Below, one piece after another: positions 39,900 to 51,011 of a stretch of DNA of 64,000 bases. Each line of letters starts with the position of its first letter. The stretch's first letter is position 1. The stretch is taken from the NCBI RefSeq assembly GCF_001050035.1, contig NZ_CVTA01000011.1:1-64000 (forward strand), given 5' to 3'. Source of the stretch: Mycolicibacterium komanii (GTDB taxonomy: Bacteria > Actinomycetota > Actinomycetes > Mycobacteriales > Mycobacteriaceae). The notes under the pieces were generated by a model that did no database searches, was not told where the DNA came from, and worked only from the letters and a program-made list of their open reading frames with translations. Both the position numbers and the translations under genes were made by a program.

Positions 39900-40940
39900 A
39901 TGCCCATCGCAACGCCCGAGGTGTACGGGGAAATGCTCGACCGGGCGAAGGAGCACGGCTACGCCTTTCCCGCGATCAACTGCACGTCGTCGGAGACCGT
40001 CAACGCGGCCATCAAGGGCTTCGCCGACGCCGGTAGCGACGGGATAATCCAATTCTCAACGGGCGGAGCGGAATTCGCGTCCGGTCTCGGTGTCAAGGAC
40101 ATGGTCACCGGCGCGGTCGCCCTCGCCGAGTTCGCGCACGTCATCGCCGATAAGTATCCGGTCACGGTGGCGCTGCACACCGACCACTGCCCGAAGGACA
40201 AGCTCGACACCTACGTGCGCCCCCTGCTCGCGATCTCACAACAGCGGGTCTCCGGCGGCGGGCAGCCGCTGTTCCACTCGCACATGTGGGACGGCTCGGC
40301 GGTCCCGCTCGACGAAAACCTGGAGATCGCACGCGAATTGCTGAAGGACGCCGCGGCGGCGAAGATTGTGCTGGAGATCGAGATCGGTGTCGTCGGTGGT
40401 GAAGAGGACGGCGTCGCCAACGAGATCAACGACAAGCTCTACACGACGGCCGAGGATTTCGAGAAAACCGTCGAGGTGTTGGGCGCTGGCGAACACGGCC
40501 GATACCTGCTGGCCGCCACGTTCGGCAACGTGCACGGGGTGTACAAGCCGGGCAACGTCAAACTCCGGCCCGAGATCCTCGACGAGGGCCAGAAGGTCGC
40601 CGCCGCCAAGCTCGGATTGGACTCGGACGCAAAGCCTTTCGACTTCGTCTTTCATGGCGGCTCGGGTTCGCTGAAATCGGAGATCGAGGACGCGTTGCGC
40701 TACGGCGTGGTGAAGATGAACGTCGACACCGACACCCAGTACGCGTTCACCCGACCGGTCGCGGGGCACATGTTCACCAAGTACGACGGCGTGCTGAAGA
40801 TCGACGGTGAGGTCGGCGACAAGAAAGCCTACGATCCGCGCAGCTATCTGAAGAAGGCCGAGGCGTCGATGACCGAACGCGTCGTCGAAGCGTGCCGGGA
40901 TCTGCACAGCGCGGGCCGGTCGGTCACCGCGTCCTCGTGA
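39900..40940 (+). CDS. fba: Class II fructose-bisphosphate aldolase
   Basis: A 346-residue zinc-dependent aldolase that cleaves fructose-1,6-bisphosphate to dihydroxyacetone phosphate and glyceraldehyde-3-phosphate in glycolysis and gluconeogenesis. HTDHC near 96 supplies zinc/catalytic ligands. FHSHMWDGSAVPL near 120 and FGNVHGVYKPG (zinc His) follow. FHGGSGS and MNVDTDTQYAF near 280 bind the phosphate and complete the site. The ATG has an excellent GAGGAGGG ribosome site. It corresponds to Rv0363c. A long bidirectional hairpin lies at its end. Confidence 0.97.
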   Translation: MPIATPEVYGEMLDRAKEHGYAFPAINCTSSETVNAAIKGFADAGSDGIIQFSTGGAEFASGLGVKDMVTGAVALAEFAHVIADKYPVTVALHTDHCPKDKLDTYVRPLLAISQQRVSGGGQPLFHSHMWDGSAVPLDENLEIARELLKDAAAAKIVLEIEIGVVGGEEDGVANEINDKLYTTAEDFEKTVEVLGAGEHGRYLLAATFGNVHGVYKPGNVKLRPEILDEGQKVAAAKLGLDSDAKPFDFVFHGGSGSLKSEIEDALRYGVVKMNVDTDTQYAFTRPVAGHMFTKYDGVLKIDGEVGDKKAYDPRSYLKKAEASMTERVVEACRDLHSAGRSVTASS

Positions 40941-40989
40941 TTTCGGTGCGCTAACCGTCGCTCAGCGATCGGTAGTGCACCGAAATCAC
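40937..40989. terminator. Bidirectional terminator between fba and a convergent gene
   Basis: Arms GTGATTTCGGTGC (40937-40949) and its exact complement (40977-40989) enclose further pairs (ACCG/CGGT, TCGC/GCGA). The outer arms contain the stop codon of fba and that of the convergent gene at 40986. Confidence 0.8.
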
Positions 40990-41834
40990 TGAGGTGCCTG
41001 GCAGATCTTCCACTGGTCGTCGCGAAACTCCAGATCGAAGCTGCGCGTCGAGCGAGTCTGCGGGGCGTACGCCATGAAGGCGGTGACGTTGGCCTCGGCA
41101 TGGTCGCCGTTGATCACCACCTGGTCGACGCTCGCGACCACCGGGTACCGCTTTGCGGCCGCGACTCGTTCGTGGATCTCCGCCCAGGTCTTGTCGTCGT
41201 ACCGGACGTAGCTGTCCCGCTTGCTCCCGCAGGTGATGCTGCGCAGTTTCGCCAGATCGCCGTTTTGGATCGCGGTGTCGAACTCGGAGATGGTGTTGCG
41301 GACCATCTCCTCCTGCGACACCTTCGGCGTCGAGTCGCGGGTCAACAACACCGTGCCCAGCACCGCGATCGCCACGAGTGCGGCGATGACCAGCACGACG
41401 GCCACCACCCAGCCCCAGCTGCGGCGCTGCTGCGGCGGTGTGGGTGCCTCTCCGCGCGGCGGAATGACCTGCGGGGCAACGGGTTTCTGACCCGGGGAGG
41501 CGAACACCTCGGTTGCCGGTTCGGTCGGGGTGTCGATCCTCTGTGTCGTGCCCGCGTCGAACCCGGACGGTGCGGTGAACCGGCGCTCGCCCTCGTCGAC
41601 GGCCACCGCCGGCTCGGTCGGGGGTTGGGCGGTCGACATCACCTCGGTCGCGGGTTCGTGGTCGGCGTGCGGTTCGATCGCCTCGGTGGCCGGTTCGGCC
41701 CCGTCCTGGTTTTGTACCGTCGGCGAAGCGTCCTCGCTTGCGGCGGTTTCGGGGTTCTCGGAGGCGTGAACGTCCGAGGCGTCCGATCCCTCCGGATGCT
41801 CTTCCGGCTGGTCAGGCCCTGATGGATTCGACAT
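40986..41834 (-). CDS. Rv0361-like membrane protein
   Basis: A 282-residue protein. A long disordered acidic/Thr/Glu-rich N-terminus (about 1-145) precedes a transmembrane helix (about 146-170, WGWVVAVVLVIAALVAIAVL). The extracytoplasmic domain (about 185-282) is of the small alpha-beta type also seen at 54465: EMVRNTISEFDTAIQNGDLA and WKICQAPQ. It resembles Rv0361 of M. tuberculosis in layout and neighbourhood. Function is unknown; a lumazine- or Mce-associated type fold is a weak inference. It is convergent with fba. Confidence 0.78.
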   Translation of the reverse strand: MSNPSGPDQPEEHPEGSDASDVHASENPETAASEDASPTVQNQDGAEPATEAIEPHADHEPATEVMSTAQPPTEPAVAVDEGERRFTAPSGFDAGTTQRIDTPTEPATEVFASPGQKPVAPQVIPPRGEAPTPPQQRRSWGWVVAVVLVIAALVAIAVLGTVLLTRDSTPKVSQEEMVRNTISEFDTAIQNGDLAKLRSITCGSKRDSYVRYDDKTWAEIHERVAAAKRYPVVASVDQVVINGDHAEANVTAFMAYAPQTRSTRSFDLEFRDDQWKICQAPQ

Positions 41835-41951
41835 GCCCGCTGCGGTCCTCCCTTACGACGCTACGGCGGGAAGCTTAGTCATCGCTCGGGCGTGCGCGCT
41901 CGGACCCGTGCGGTGCCGACGCCGCTGACCCGCACGGGCACAATGGGGGTC

Positions 41952-42368
41952 ATGACAGGGATGGGTGATCTCCTCGGGCCGGACCCGGTACGGCTGCCCG
42001 GCGACAGCGAGGCGGAAGCCGAACTCGCCTCGGGCGAGAAGTCCGCGATCGTGGCGGCCGCGCATCCGTCGGCGTCGGTCGCATGGGCGACGTTGGCCGA
42101 GGAGGCGCTCGCGGACGACAGGGCGATCACCGCCTACGCCTACGCGCGTACCGGATACCACCGGGGACTGGATCAGTTGCGCCGCAACGGCTGGAAGGGC
42201 TTCGGTCCCGTGCCCTACAGCCACGAGCCCAACCGTGGATTCCTGCGCTGTGTCGCCGCCCTGGCCCGCGCCGCCGACGCGATCGGCGAGACCGACGAGA
42301 TCCAGCGCTGCCTGGACCTGCTCGACGACTGCGATCCGTCGGCGCGGGCCGAACTCGGGCTCGCCTGA
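41952..42368 (+). CDS. DUF3151 family protein (Rv0360c-like)
   Basis: A 138-residue cytosolic protein. Conserved family elements are GDLLGPDPVRLPGD at the start, SASVAWATLAEEAL, the Tyr-rich YAYARTGYHRGLDQLRRNGW and PYSHEPNRGF. The helical content suggests a TPR-like fold. Function is unknown; it is widely conserved in actinobacteria next to fba. ATG 41952 was chosen since homologues begin with MTxxGDLLGP and an upstream start at 41892 adds only low-complexity sequence. It abuts the stop of the cation transporter gene. Confidence 0.85.
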   Translation: MTGMGDLLGPDPVRLPGDSEAEAELASGEKSAIVAAAHPSASVAWATLAEEALADDRAITAYAYARTGYHRGLDQLRRNGWKGFGPVPYSHEPNRGFLRCVAALARAADAIGETDEIQRCLDLLDDCDPSARAELGLA

Positions 42369-43259
42369 CTACTCCGCCTCACAGTTGCAGTCCGTGGAGC
42401 CGTCGCCCGGTTCCACCTGAACCGTCGCATGGTCCAGACCGCGTTCGGTCAGCACGGCGCGCGCATCGTCGAGCACCAGCGCCGAATCCCGGTCGCTGGT
42501 CAGATGGGCGGTGACCATGTCCTTGCCCGGCACCAGTGTCCAGACGTGCAGATCGTGCACATCGGTCACGCCCTCCACCGCGCACAGCGCGCTTCGCAGC
42601 TCCTCGACGTCGATGTGGGCGGGCGAGGACTCCGACAGGATCCGCAGGGCCGCCCGCGCCAGCGAGAACGCCCGCGGCAAGACCCACAACGCGACGAACA
42701 CCGCGACCACGACGTCGGCGTACGGCCAGTGCGTCGTGACCGTCACGATGCCCGCGATCAGCACGCCGATGCTGCCGACGGTGTCGGCGACGACCTCCAT
42801 GTAGGCACCCTTGACGGCCAGGCTCGTTTCTGAGTGCGAGCGCAGCAGCAGCACGACGACGGCGTTGGCCGCCAGCCCCGCCAGCGCGACGACGATCATC
42901 GGCACGCCGGGCACCTCTGGCGCGTGGCCGAGCCGCTCGATCGCCTCGAAGAGGATGAACGCCGCAACGCCGAGCAGCAGTACGGCGTTGGCGACGGCGG
43001 TGAACACCTCGGCGCGGTGCCAGCCGTAGGTGCGGGCGGGGGAGGCGCTGCCGCGGCGCGCAAGCAGTACTGCGGTGAGCCCCATGAACATCGCGACCAG
43101 ATCGGTCAGCATGTGGCCGGCGTCGGCCAGCAGGGCGATGGAGTCGATGAGCAGCGCCGTGACGAGCTCGACCACGAAGAATGCGGTGAGGATCGCCGCG
43201 GCGATGACCATCCGGCTGACGCGGGTGTCGCCTCTACTGTGATCGTGGCCGGCGCCCAT
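42369..43259 (-). CDS. Cation diffusion facilitator (CDF) family transporter
   Basis: A 296-residue transporter with six transmembrane helices. Helix 2 carries ADAGHMLTD and a later helix holds the matching EVVADTVGS, the metal-binding residues of CzcD/ZitB-type carriers. A cytoplasmic C-terminal domain with HDLHVW follows and senses metal. The N-terminal GAGHDHS His cluster and the C-terminal CNCE end may also bind zinc or a similar ion. It exports a divalent metal in exchange for protons. Metal specificity (Zn, Cd, Co) cannot be told from sequence alone. Confidence 0.9.
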   Translation of the reverse strand: MGAGHDHSRGDTRVSRMVIAAAILTAFFVVELVTALLIDSIALLADAGHMLTDLVAMFMGLTAVLLARRGSASPARTYGWHRAEVFTAVANAVLLLGVAAFILFEAIERLGHAPEVPGVPMIVVALAGLAANAVVVLLLRSHSETSLAVKGAYMEVVADTVGSIGVLIAGIVTVTTHWPYADVVVAVFVALWVLPRAFSLARAALRILSESSPAHIDVEELRSALCAVEGVTDVHDLHVWTLVPGKDMVTAHLTSDRDSALVLDDARAVLTERGLDHATVQVEPGDGSTDCNCEAE

Positions 43260-43414
43260 GCCAGCAATCTATGCGCAAGTCCGCATATGTCGCAAGGGCG
43301 CCTCGGGGGTGGCTAGAACCAGGCCGACCAGAAGCGGGTCAGGTCGCTGCCCAGCCACACCAGTGGGCGCGCCACTCCGGAGAAGTCGAAGAACCACAGG
43401 ACCAGCTGCCAGAA

Positions 43415-44095
43415 TCACCGGTTCAGGCCGGGGCTGAACAGCAGCAACAGCAGGACCAGCAGCCCCCACTGCTTGGCCGGGGCCACGGCTCGTTGCGTCT
43501 GCGGGCTCAGGTGCGGCTCGAGCGCGCCGTAACCGTCGAGCCCGGGCACCGGAAGCATGTTCAGCACGAACGCCGTCACCTGGAGGAACCCCAGGAACGC
43601 CATGCCGGCCCAGAAGACGCCGTGCGCGGGGTCGAAGAGCGCGCTCGTCAGGACCAGCAGCAGCGCCGCGAACACGAGGTTGGTGAATGGTCCGGCCAGG
43701 CTGACGATGCTGCGCTGCCGCGGGGTCATCCAGCCGGTGCGAACGTAGACCGCGCCACCGGGCAGGCCGATCCCGCCGATCGCGATGATCAGCACCGGCA
43801 AGCCGATCGACAACAGCGGATGGGAGTACTTGAGCGGGTTGAGCGTCAGGTAGCCGCGTGTCGCGACGTCGCGGTCGCCGAACCGCCACGCGGTGTACGC
43901 ATGGGCGAACTCGTGGACGCACAGCGACACCAACCAGCCCGCGATCACGAACGTGAACACCCCGACGTAGGCGAGCGGTCGCGAGGTCTCCGTTGTGCAC
44001 GTCCACGCCAGGGCGCCACCGGCGACGGTCGCCGCCACGATGGCCAGGAAGACGGGGCTGGGCCGCACCGACTGGTGCAGCGGACGAACACTCAC
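43415..44095 (-). CDS. Site-2 protease family protein, C-terminally truncated by TGA
   Basis: A 226-residue intramembrane metalloprotease-like protein. The zinc motif HEFAH lies near 65 and the second motif NMLPVPGLDG near 180; both are intact. The frame stops at TGA 43415-43417, then continues open for 33 codons (43316-43414), encoding a Trp/Phe-rich tail LVLWFFDFSG...RFWSAWF up to a TAG at 43313-43315. The whole, about 260 residues, would match the size of Rv0359. The TGA is probably a mutated Trp codon (TGG). The active-site residues are unaffected, so partial function is possible. Start GTG 44095. Confidence 0.85.
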   Translation of the reverse strand: MSVRPLHQSVRPSPVFLAIVAATVAGGALAWTCTTETSRPLAYVGVFTFVIAGWLVSLCVHEFAHAYTAWRFGDRDVATRGYLTLNPLKYSHPLLSIGLPVLIIAIGGIGLPGGAVYVRTGWMTPRQRSIVSLAGPFTNLVFAALLLVLTSALFDPAHGVFWAGMAFLGFLQVTAFVLNMLPVPGLDGYGALEPHLSPQTQRAVAPAKQWGLLVLLLLLFSPGLNR

Positions 44096-44114
44096 GCGTC
44101 GACGCTACCGGAGG

Positions 44115-44717
44115 TCAGATGACCCGCAGCCAGCCTTCGGTGTGCCGGTAGAACGTCGAGCGCCGGACCGGACGCGGGGCCATCACCCCGTCGCGGACCA
44201 CGAACGCGCCGGTGGTGCCGAGCTGGGCGGCCCGACCCGTCACCCACCGGCCCGGCCGCATGTGGCGCGACAGCACGCTCGCGCGCAGACCCGGCATCGC
44301 CGTCGTCGGCTCGATGCGCACCCCGGTCACGGCTCCGTCGAACAGCACCTCGTCGTCGACCACCGCTTCGCCGGTCAGCTTGGCCGGCGGCGAACCCTTC
44401 TCCAGCCCGCTCTCGCCGAGCCAGAACGCGGCCCCCACCAGCGCGGTTCCCCGGTCGTCTCGGATCAGCGGCACCCGGGTGGCGTCCCCGTGCAGGGCTC
44501 GGCGTGCGTGCCATGGTCGCCGCACGTGGGCCACCTCGACACCGAGCCGGTCGGTACGCAGCAGCCCGGTCAACGCGGTCGCCAGGTCGGCGTCGGAGCC
44601 GACGACGATCAGGCGCCGACAGGGGGCGTCGGGCGTGTCGGCGACCGGTAGCCCACGCAGCGCACGCGGCAGCCTGCGCTTGCCGAAACGCAACACCACG
44701 ACGTCAGCGGTGTTCAA
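44115..44717 (-). CDS. Conserved hypothetical protein (Rv0358-like)
   Basis: A 200-residue protein of unknown function. TTG 44717 was chosen as start because GAGGAG sits 7 bases upstream; the longer ORF would run across the purA start. The protein is basic at the N-terminus (LRFGKRRLPRALRGL), has a LIVVGSDADLATALTGLLRTD stretch that could be a nucleotide-binding fold, and a C-terminal part with MPGLRASVLSRHMRPGRW. The position between the site-2 protease gene and purA fits Rv0358. It is divergent from purA. Confidence 0.72.
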   Translation of the reverse strand: MNTADVVVLRFGKRRLPRALRGLPVADTPDAPCRRLIVVGSDADLATALTGLLRTDRLGVEVAHVRRPWHARRALHGDATRVPLIRDDRGTALVGAAFWLGESGLEKGSPPAKLTGEAVVDDEVLFDGAVTGVRIEPTTAMPGLRASVLSRHMRPGRWVTGRAAQLGTTGAFVVRDGVMAPRPVRRSTFYRHTEGWLRVI

Positions 44718-44746
44718 GTTCGGCTCCTCGCAAGTGGCTGGGATAG

Positions 44747-46752
<2,006 letters not shown>

Positions 46753-46835
46753 GGCTCCCTCGCTGACGGGTCCGTAGGCGGACGAAAAATCGCGATCCGC
46801 CAGCACTTTCGCGATCCCGATGTCACGATCACGGC

Positions 46836-47474
46836 GTGACGACCGAGCAGGCCGACCAGCGGCCCCGACGCCTGAGCACCCCACGCTCGGCTGCCCTGGC
46901 CGGCGTGGCCTTCGCGCTGTTGTTCGCCACAGCGCTCGTGCTGATCCGGATGGTGCTGCCCGAGGATGGGGAGCCGGGCTCGCAGTGGGTGCGTGAGCAC
47001 AGCATCAACATGCGGATCGCCGCGATCCTCATGCCCTTCGCCGGGATCGCCTTCCTCTGGTTCATGGGCGTGTTGCGCGACGGGATGGGCCGCTACGAGG
47101 ACAAATTCTTCGCGACCGTCTTCCTCGGCAGCGGCCTGCTGTTCTTGGCGATGATGTTCTCCGCGGTCGCCGTGGGGGTGGGACTCGAACGCAGCGGCGC
47201 CGCAATGCATCCTGGTGTCGCGGCGTTCGGACAGATGATGCTGGTGACGATCTCGAAGACCTACGCGCTGCGGATGGCGGCGGTGTTCATGATCTCGCTG
47301 GCCACGATCTGGCTGAGGACGCGGCTGATGCCCCGAGGCTTGGCCATCGCCACTTACGTCGTGGCGGTGGGAGTGCTGCTGGCCGCCGACATCAGCATGT
47401 GGCTGGTGCTGATCTTCCCGGCATGGGTGCTGGCGGTCAGCGTCGTCCTTCTCGCCCGTCGCCGACCCGGTTAG
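46836..47474 (+). CDS. Hypothetical multi-pass membrane protein
   Basis: A 212-residue protein from GTG 46836, with about five transmembrane helices (near 20-40, 60-78, 90-112, 140-160 and 178-205). Short basic loops such as RLSTPRSAA and RTRLMPRG separate them. No family motif or charged catalytic residue is seen, and no function is assigned. Its stop overlaps the stop of the ferredoxin gene by 4 bases (convergent). Confidence 0.68.
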   Translation: MTTEQADQRPRRLSTPRSAALAGVAFALLFATALVLIRMVLPEDGEPGSQWVREHSINMRIAAILMPFAGIAFLWFMGVLRDGMGRYEDKFFATVFLGSGLLFLAMMFSAVAVGVGLERSGAAMHPGVAAFGQMMLVTISKTYALRMAAVFMISLATIWLRTRLMPRGLAIATYVVAVGVLLAADISMWLVLIFPAWVLAVSVVLLARRRPG

Positions 47475-47662
47475 TCAACCAGCCGCAAAGCTTGTGAGGG
47501 GCAGAGCTTCACGGCCTCACGGGCGCGGTCGAGCTCGTCGTCGGGCACCTCATCGACCAGTACCACGACGATGCCGTCGTCGTCCTGCTCGAAGACGGCG
47601 TCGGCCGACATCACGCAGTTGCCCGCCTGGATGCAGACATCGCGGTCGGCGTGCACCTTCAC
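47471..47662 (-). CDS. [3Fe-4S] ferredoxin for cytochrome P450
   Basis: A 63-residue acidic ferredoxin. It has three cluster Cys, in CIQAGNC (10 and 16) and CPSQAL (54). Position 13, where 4Fe proteins have a fourth Cys, is Ala, which indicates a 3Fe-4S cluster. Such ferredoxins shuttle electrons from a reductase to P450s. The gene starts 6 bases after the P450 stop on the same strand, so the P450 is the likely partner. The residue at the variable cluster position helps determine partner choice in mycobacterial P450 ferredoxins. Confidence 0.92.
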   Translation of the reverse strand: MKVHADRDVCIQAGNCVMSADAVFEQDDDGIVVVLVDEVPDDELDRAREAVKLCPSQALRLVD

Positions 47663-47668
47663 TTCTCG

Positions 47669-48877
47669 TCACCTCCAATCGACTGACAGCGACTTCAGGC
47701 CGTAGATGAAGTGGAACGACCGGAACTGCACATCGTCGAAGTCCTCGGCCAGTCGCAGCGCCGGGAAACGTCGCAGCAGAGCGGGGAACGCGACCCGCAT
47801 CTCCATTCGGGCCAGCGGCGCGCCGAGGCAGTGGTGCACGCCGTGGCCGAACGCGACGTGACCCGCGGCGCCGCGGCCGATGTCGAGAACGTCGGGGTCG
47901 TCGATGAACGAGGGGTCGTGGTTGGCCGACGGCAGCGACGCGAACACCAGCTGGCCGGCCGGGATCGCGACACCCGCGATCTCGACGCCGGTGGTGGTGA
48001 TGCGCGGGATCGCGCTGTGCACGATCGACAGCCACCGCAGCAGCTCCTCGACCGCGGGACCGACCGCGTCGGGATCGTCGCGGACGGCGGCGAGCTGGTC
48101 GGGATGCCGGAGAAGGGCCAGTGTGCCCAATCCCAGCATGTTCGAGGTGGTTTCGTGACCGGCGAGAAGCAGCAGCCCGGCGATGCCGACCAGTTCGTCG
48201 TCGGTGAGCTCGGCGCCGTGTTCACGGACCAGCATGCCGAGGATGTCCTCGCCGGGCCGGCGCCGGGCGCGCTCGACCAGCGACCGCATGTACGCCCGGC
48301 CGGCGCGCTGCAGTTCGAGGCGCTCGGTGAACGGCAGCGACAGGTCGAGTTGGCGCGCGCTGCGGTGCTGGAAATCGTCGCGGTCCTCGTACGGCACGCC
48401 GAGCAGTTCACAGATGACCAGCGAGGGGATCGGCAACGCGAAGTGCTCGACGAGATCGGCAGGGGCCCCAGCGGTTTCCATCATGTCCAGATGCGCCGAG
48501 ACGATCTCGACGATGCGCGGCTCGAGCCGCTTGATCCGCCGGATCGTGAACTCCGGGGTGAGCAGGCGCCGCAGTCGCTGGTGTTCCGGCGGGTCCAGAC
48601 CGAGCAGGTTGCCGGCACGGGAACTGGCCAGCTCCTCCTCCGACAGCGTCGGCGCACCGGGGAGGACGAATCCCGGCGGCCGGCCGTTGGAGAACCGCTC
48701 GTGGTCGGACAGCACCTGTTTGACGTCGTCGTGCCGGGTGACCAGGTACACGGTCATGCCGAAGGAGTTGACGACCGTGCGGACGCCGGTGGTCTCGCGG
48801 ATCTCAGCCAGCGCCGGGGTCGGATCGAACGCATCGCGACGCATGTGCAGCGGCGGCAGCTCCGGTGCTTGCGTCAT
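47669..48877 (-). CDS. Cytochrome P450
   Basis: A 402-residue class I bacterial P450 that inserts one O atom into a substrate. The oxygen-binding I-helix is LLLAGHETTSN (acid-alcohol pair replaced by Glu-Thr, standard), the K-helix ExxR is EELLR, and the heme loop FGHGVHHCLGAPLA places the ligand at Cys350. It follows an mmpL gene by 16 bases and precedes a ferredoxin gene by 6, all on the minus strand. Substrate unknown; the transporter suggests a lipid or hydrophobic small molecule. The family number was not assigned. Confidence 0.93.
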   Translation of the reverse strand: MTQAPELPPLHMRRDAFDPTPALAEIRETTGVRTVVNSFGMTVYLVTRHDDVKQVLSDHERFSNGRPPGFVLPGAPTLSEEELASSRAGNLLGLDPPEHQRLRRLLTPEFTIRRIKRLEPRIVEIVSAHLDMMETAGAPADLVEHFALPIPSLVICELLGVPYEDRDDFQHRSARQLDLSLPFTERLELQRAGRAYMRSLVERARRRPGEDILGMLVREHGAELTDDELVGIAGLLLLAGHETTSNMLGLGTLALLRHPDQLAAVRDDPDAVGPAVEELLRWLSIVHSAIPRITTTGVEIAGVAIPAGQLVFASLPSANHDPSFIDDPDVLDIGRGAAGHVAFGHGVHHCLGAPLARMEMRVAFPALLRRFPALRLAEDFDDVQFRSFHFIYGLKSLSVDWR

Positions 48878-48893
48878 GACACGACGCTACCCG

Positions 48894-50942
48894 CTAGCCC
48901 GGATCGGCGACCTGCCCCGCGCGGTGCCGACCGTGCGCTTCCCCACCGTCGGAACCGGTGTCCTGCTGTTTGAGCGCCGGCCACCAGATACGCGGCCCGA
49001 TCAGCGTGAACAGCGCCGGGATGATCACCGTGCGCACGACGAACGTGTCGAGCAGGATGCCGAGGCCGACGATGATGCCGATCTGCGTCAGCACGATCAG
49101 CGGCAGCACGCCGAGCACGCAGAACACCGCGGCCAGCACGATGCCCGCGCTGGTGATCACCGCACCGGTCGCCGAGACGGCCCGCACGATGCCGCCGCGG
49201 GTGCCGTGTTCGGGGGTCTCCTCGCGCGCGCGGGTGACCAGGAAGATCGTGTAGTCGACGCCGAGGGCGACGAGGAACAGGAACGCGAACAGCGGCGTGG
49301 TGTTGTCGAGTGCGGGGAAGCCGAACACGTGCACGCTGGCCCAGCCGCCGAGGCCCAGGGCGGCCAGGGCGCTGAGCACCGTGACCGCCACCAGGATCAG
49401 CGGCGCGAGCGCGGCGCGCAGCAACACGTACAGCACCGCGAGCACGACGATCAGAATGGCCGGAATCACGACCGCGCGGTCGCGGGAGGCGGAGGCGCTG
49501 GCGTCACGGGCGGTGGCGTCGGATCCGCCGACCAAAGCGTCCGGATCGGCGGCTCGCACCGAATCGCGCAGGGCGTCAACGGTTTCGAAGGCCCGATCGG
49601 AGGCGGGTTCGGCGTCCAGCACGACCGACCATTGCGTCAGCCCGTCGGGGGTCTCGCCCGCGGGATTGGCCGACACCACGCCGGGCGTCTCGGTGATCGC
49701 GCGCTGCACCTCGGCGGCGCGGTCGGTGGACGCGATGACGCGGGTGGGGTCGGTCAGGCCGCTGGGAAAGTGCTCGGCCAGCCGCGAGTACCCGCTGACC
49801 GACTCGGCCTGGACCCGGAACTGTTCGGTCTGCGACAGCCCGATCGGGGTGGCCGTCAGTCCGATGCACAGCAGCGCGAGACCGGCGATCGCGACGGTCG
49901 CGACGCGCCCGGGCCTGCGCGCCACCGATTCCGCTATGCGGTGCCACAGGCCGCTGTCGGTGAGCACCCGGTCGCCGATCTTCGGGATGAACGGCCAGAA
50001 CAGTCGCTTGCCGAACACGCCGAGCAGCGGTGGCAGCACCAGCAGCACGAACACCGCAGCCACGATCAGACCCGCGGCGGCCTGCACGCCGAGGCTGCGC
50101 ACGCTCGGCGACGACGCGAACACCAGCGTCAGCAGCGCGAGCACCACGGTCGCATTGCTGGCGATGATCGCCGGTCCTGCGCGGCGCACCGCGATGTCCA
50201 GCGCGTCGTGATGGTTCTCGTGTCGTCCCAACTCTTCTCGATACCTGGAGATGAGCAGCAGCGCGTAGTTGGTGCCCGCGCCGAACACCAGCACGCTGGT
50301 GATGCCGGACGTGGAACCGTCCGGGCTCATGCCGACCGCCTGGGCGACCGCGGTGCCCAAAACGGCCGCCACCCGGTCGGCGAATCCGATGACCGTCAGC
50401 GGCACCAGCCACAACACCGGCGAGCGGTACGTGATGATCAGCAGCAGCGCCACCACCGTCGCGGTGACCGCAAGCAGCGTGAAGTTGGCGCCGGAGAACG
50501 AGTTCGCGATGTCGGCGCCGAACGCCGGGCTGCCGGTGACCTCGGCGCGCAAGCCGTCGGGCAGGCCCTCGGCGGCTCGGGCGCGGACCTTCTCGACCTC
50601 GTCGGTGAGCTCGAAGCCACTGAGTTCGGAACTCATCGGGACCACCGCAAGTGCGGCGGCGCCGTCCTCGGACACCTGCGCGCCGGGCCATTTCCGTTCG
50701 ACGGCGCCGGTGTCGTCAGGGCTCAGCGGCGCGCCGTCGGTGCGCGTGATCACCACGATCGCGGGAACCTGCTCGCCGCCGGGGAATTGCGCTCGCAGCG
50801 CGTCGACGCGTGCGGATTCGGCGTTGTCGGGGACGGGCACGGGCGACCGCGAGCTCGAGTCGTCGCTGCCGACCAACGCCATCAGCGCGCCGGACAGGAG
50901 CACCACGAGTACCGCGAGGATCCAGGAGAGGCGGCGGGACAT
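48894..50942 (-). CDS. MMPL family RND-type transporter
   Basis: A 682-residue transporter with a duplicated layout: one N-terminal helix, a large external domain, then five helices, repeated after about 350. Visible family traits are GTNYALLLISRYREEL (first TM-rich half, near 232) and ALGVDYTIFLVTRAREE (second half), both carrying the Asp/Asn-Tyr proton-relay region. MMPL proteins export lipids or siderophores, or drugs. The size resembles the short actinobacterial MMPL type, not the ~950-residue MmpL3 group. It is probably the first gene of an operon with the P450 and ferredoxin and is divergent from a MarR gene. Confidence 0.88.
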   Translation of the reverse strand: MSRRLSWILAVLVVLLSGALMALVGSDDSSSRSPVPVPDNAESARVDALRAQFPGGEQVPAIVVITRTDGAPLSPDDTGAVERKWPGAQVSEDGAAALAVVPMSSELSGFELTDEVEKVRARAAEGLPDGLRAEVTGSPAFGADIANSFSGANFTLLAVTATVVALLLIITYRSPVLWLVPLTVIGFADRVAAVLGTAVAQAVGMSPDGSTSGITSVLVFGAGTNYALLLISRYREELGRHENHHDALDIAVRRAGPAIIASNATVVLALLTLVFASSPSVRSLGVQAAAGLIVAAVFVLLVLPPLLGVFGKRLFWPFIPKIGDRVLTDSGLWHRIAESVARRPGRVATVAIAGLALLCIGLTATPIGLSQTEQFRVQAESVSGYSRLAEHFPSGLTDPTRVIASTDRAAEVQRAITETPGVVSANPAGETPDGLTQWSVVLDAEPASDRAFETVDALRDSVRAADPDALVGGSDATARDASASASRDRAVVIPAILIVVLAVLYVLLRAALAPLILVAVTVLSALAALGLGGWASVHVFGFPALDNTTPLFAFLFLVALGVDYTIFLVTRAREETPEHGTRGGIVRAVSATGAVITSAGIVLAAVFCVLGVLPLIVLTQIGIIVGLGILLDTFVVRTVIIPALFTLIGPRIWWPALKQQDTGSDGGEAHGRHRAGQVADPG

Positions 50943-51011
50943 GCCTACAAATATTTCAAAAACTTAACTAATAATCAAACCGGCCCCGCCGACTCGGCCT
51001 ATGCTTTCGGC
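50943..51011. promoter_or_regulatory. AT-rich divergent promoter region, probable MarR control
   Basis: The 69 bases between the mmpL and marR starts are strikingly AT-rich against the GC-rich surroundings (ATATTTCAAAAACTTAACTAA region). AATATT and TTAACTAATAAT offer -10-like sequences for both directions. No perfect palindrome was found, so the MarR site can only be placed here by position. Confidence 0.5.

Noticed and set aside
48183..51011. Extension of the MarR ORF back to 48183
   Set aside because: It is antisense to mmpL and P450 and has no domain outside the final 161 codons.
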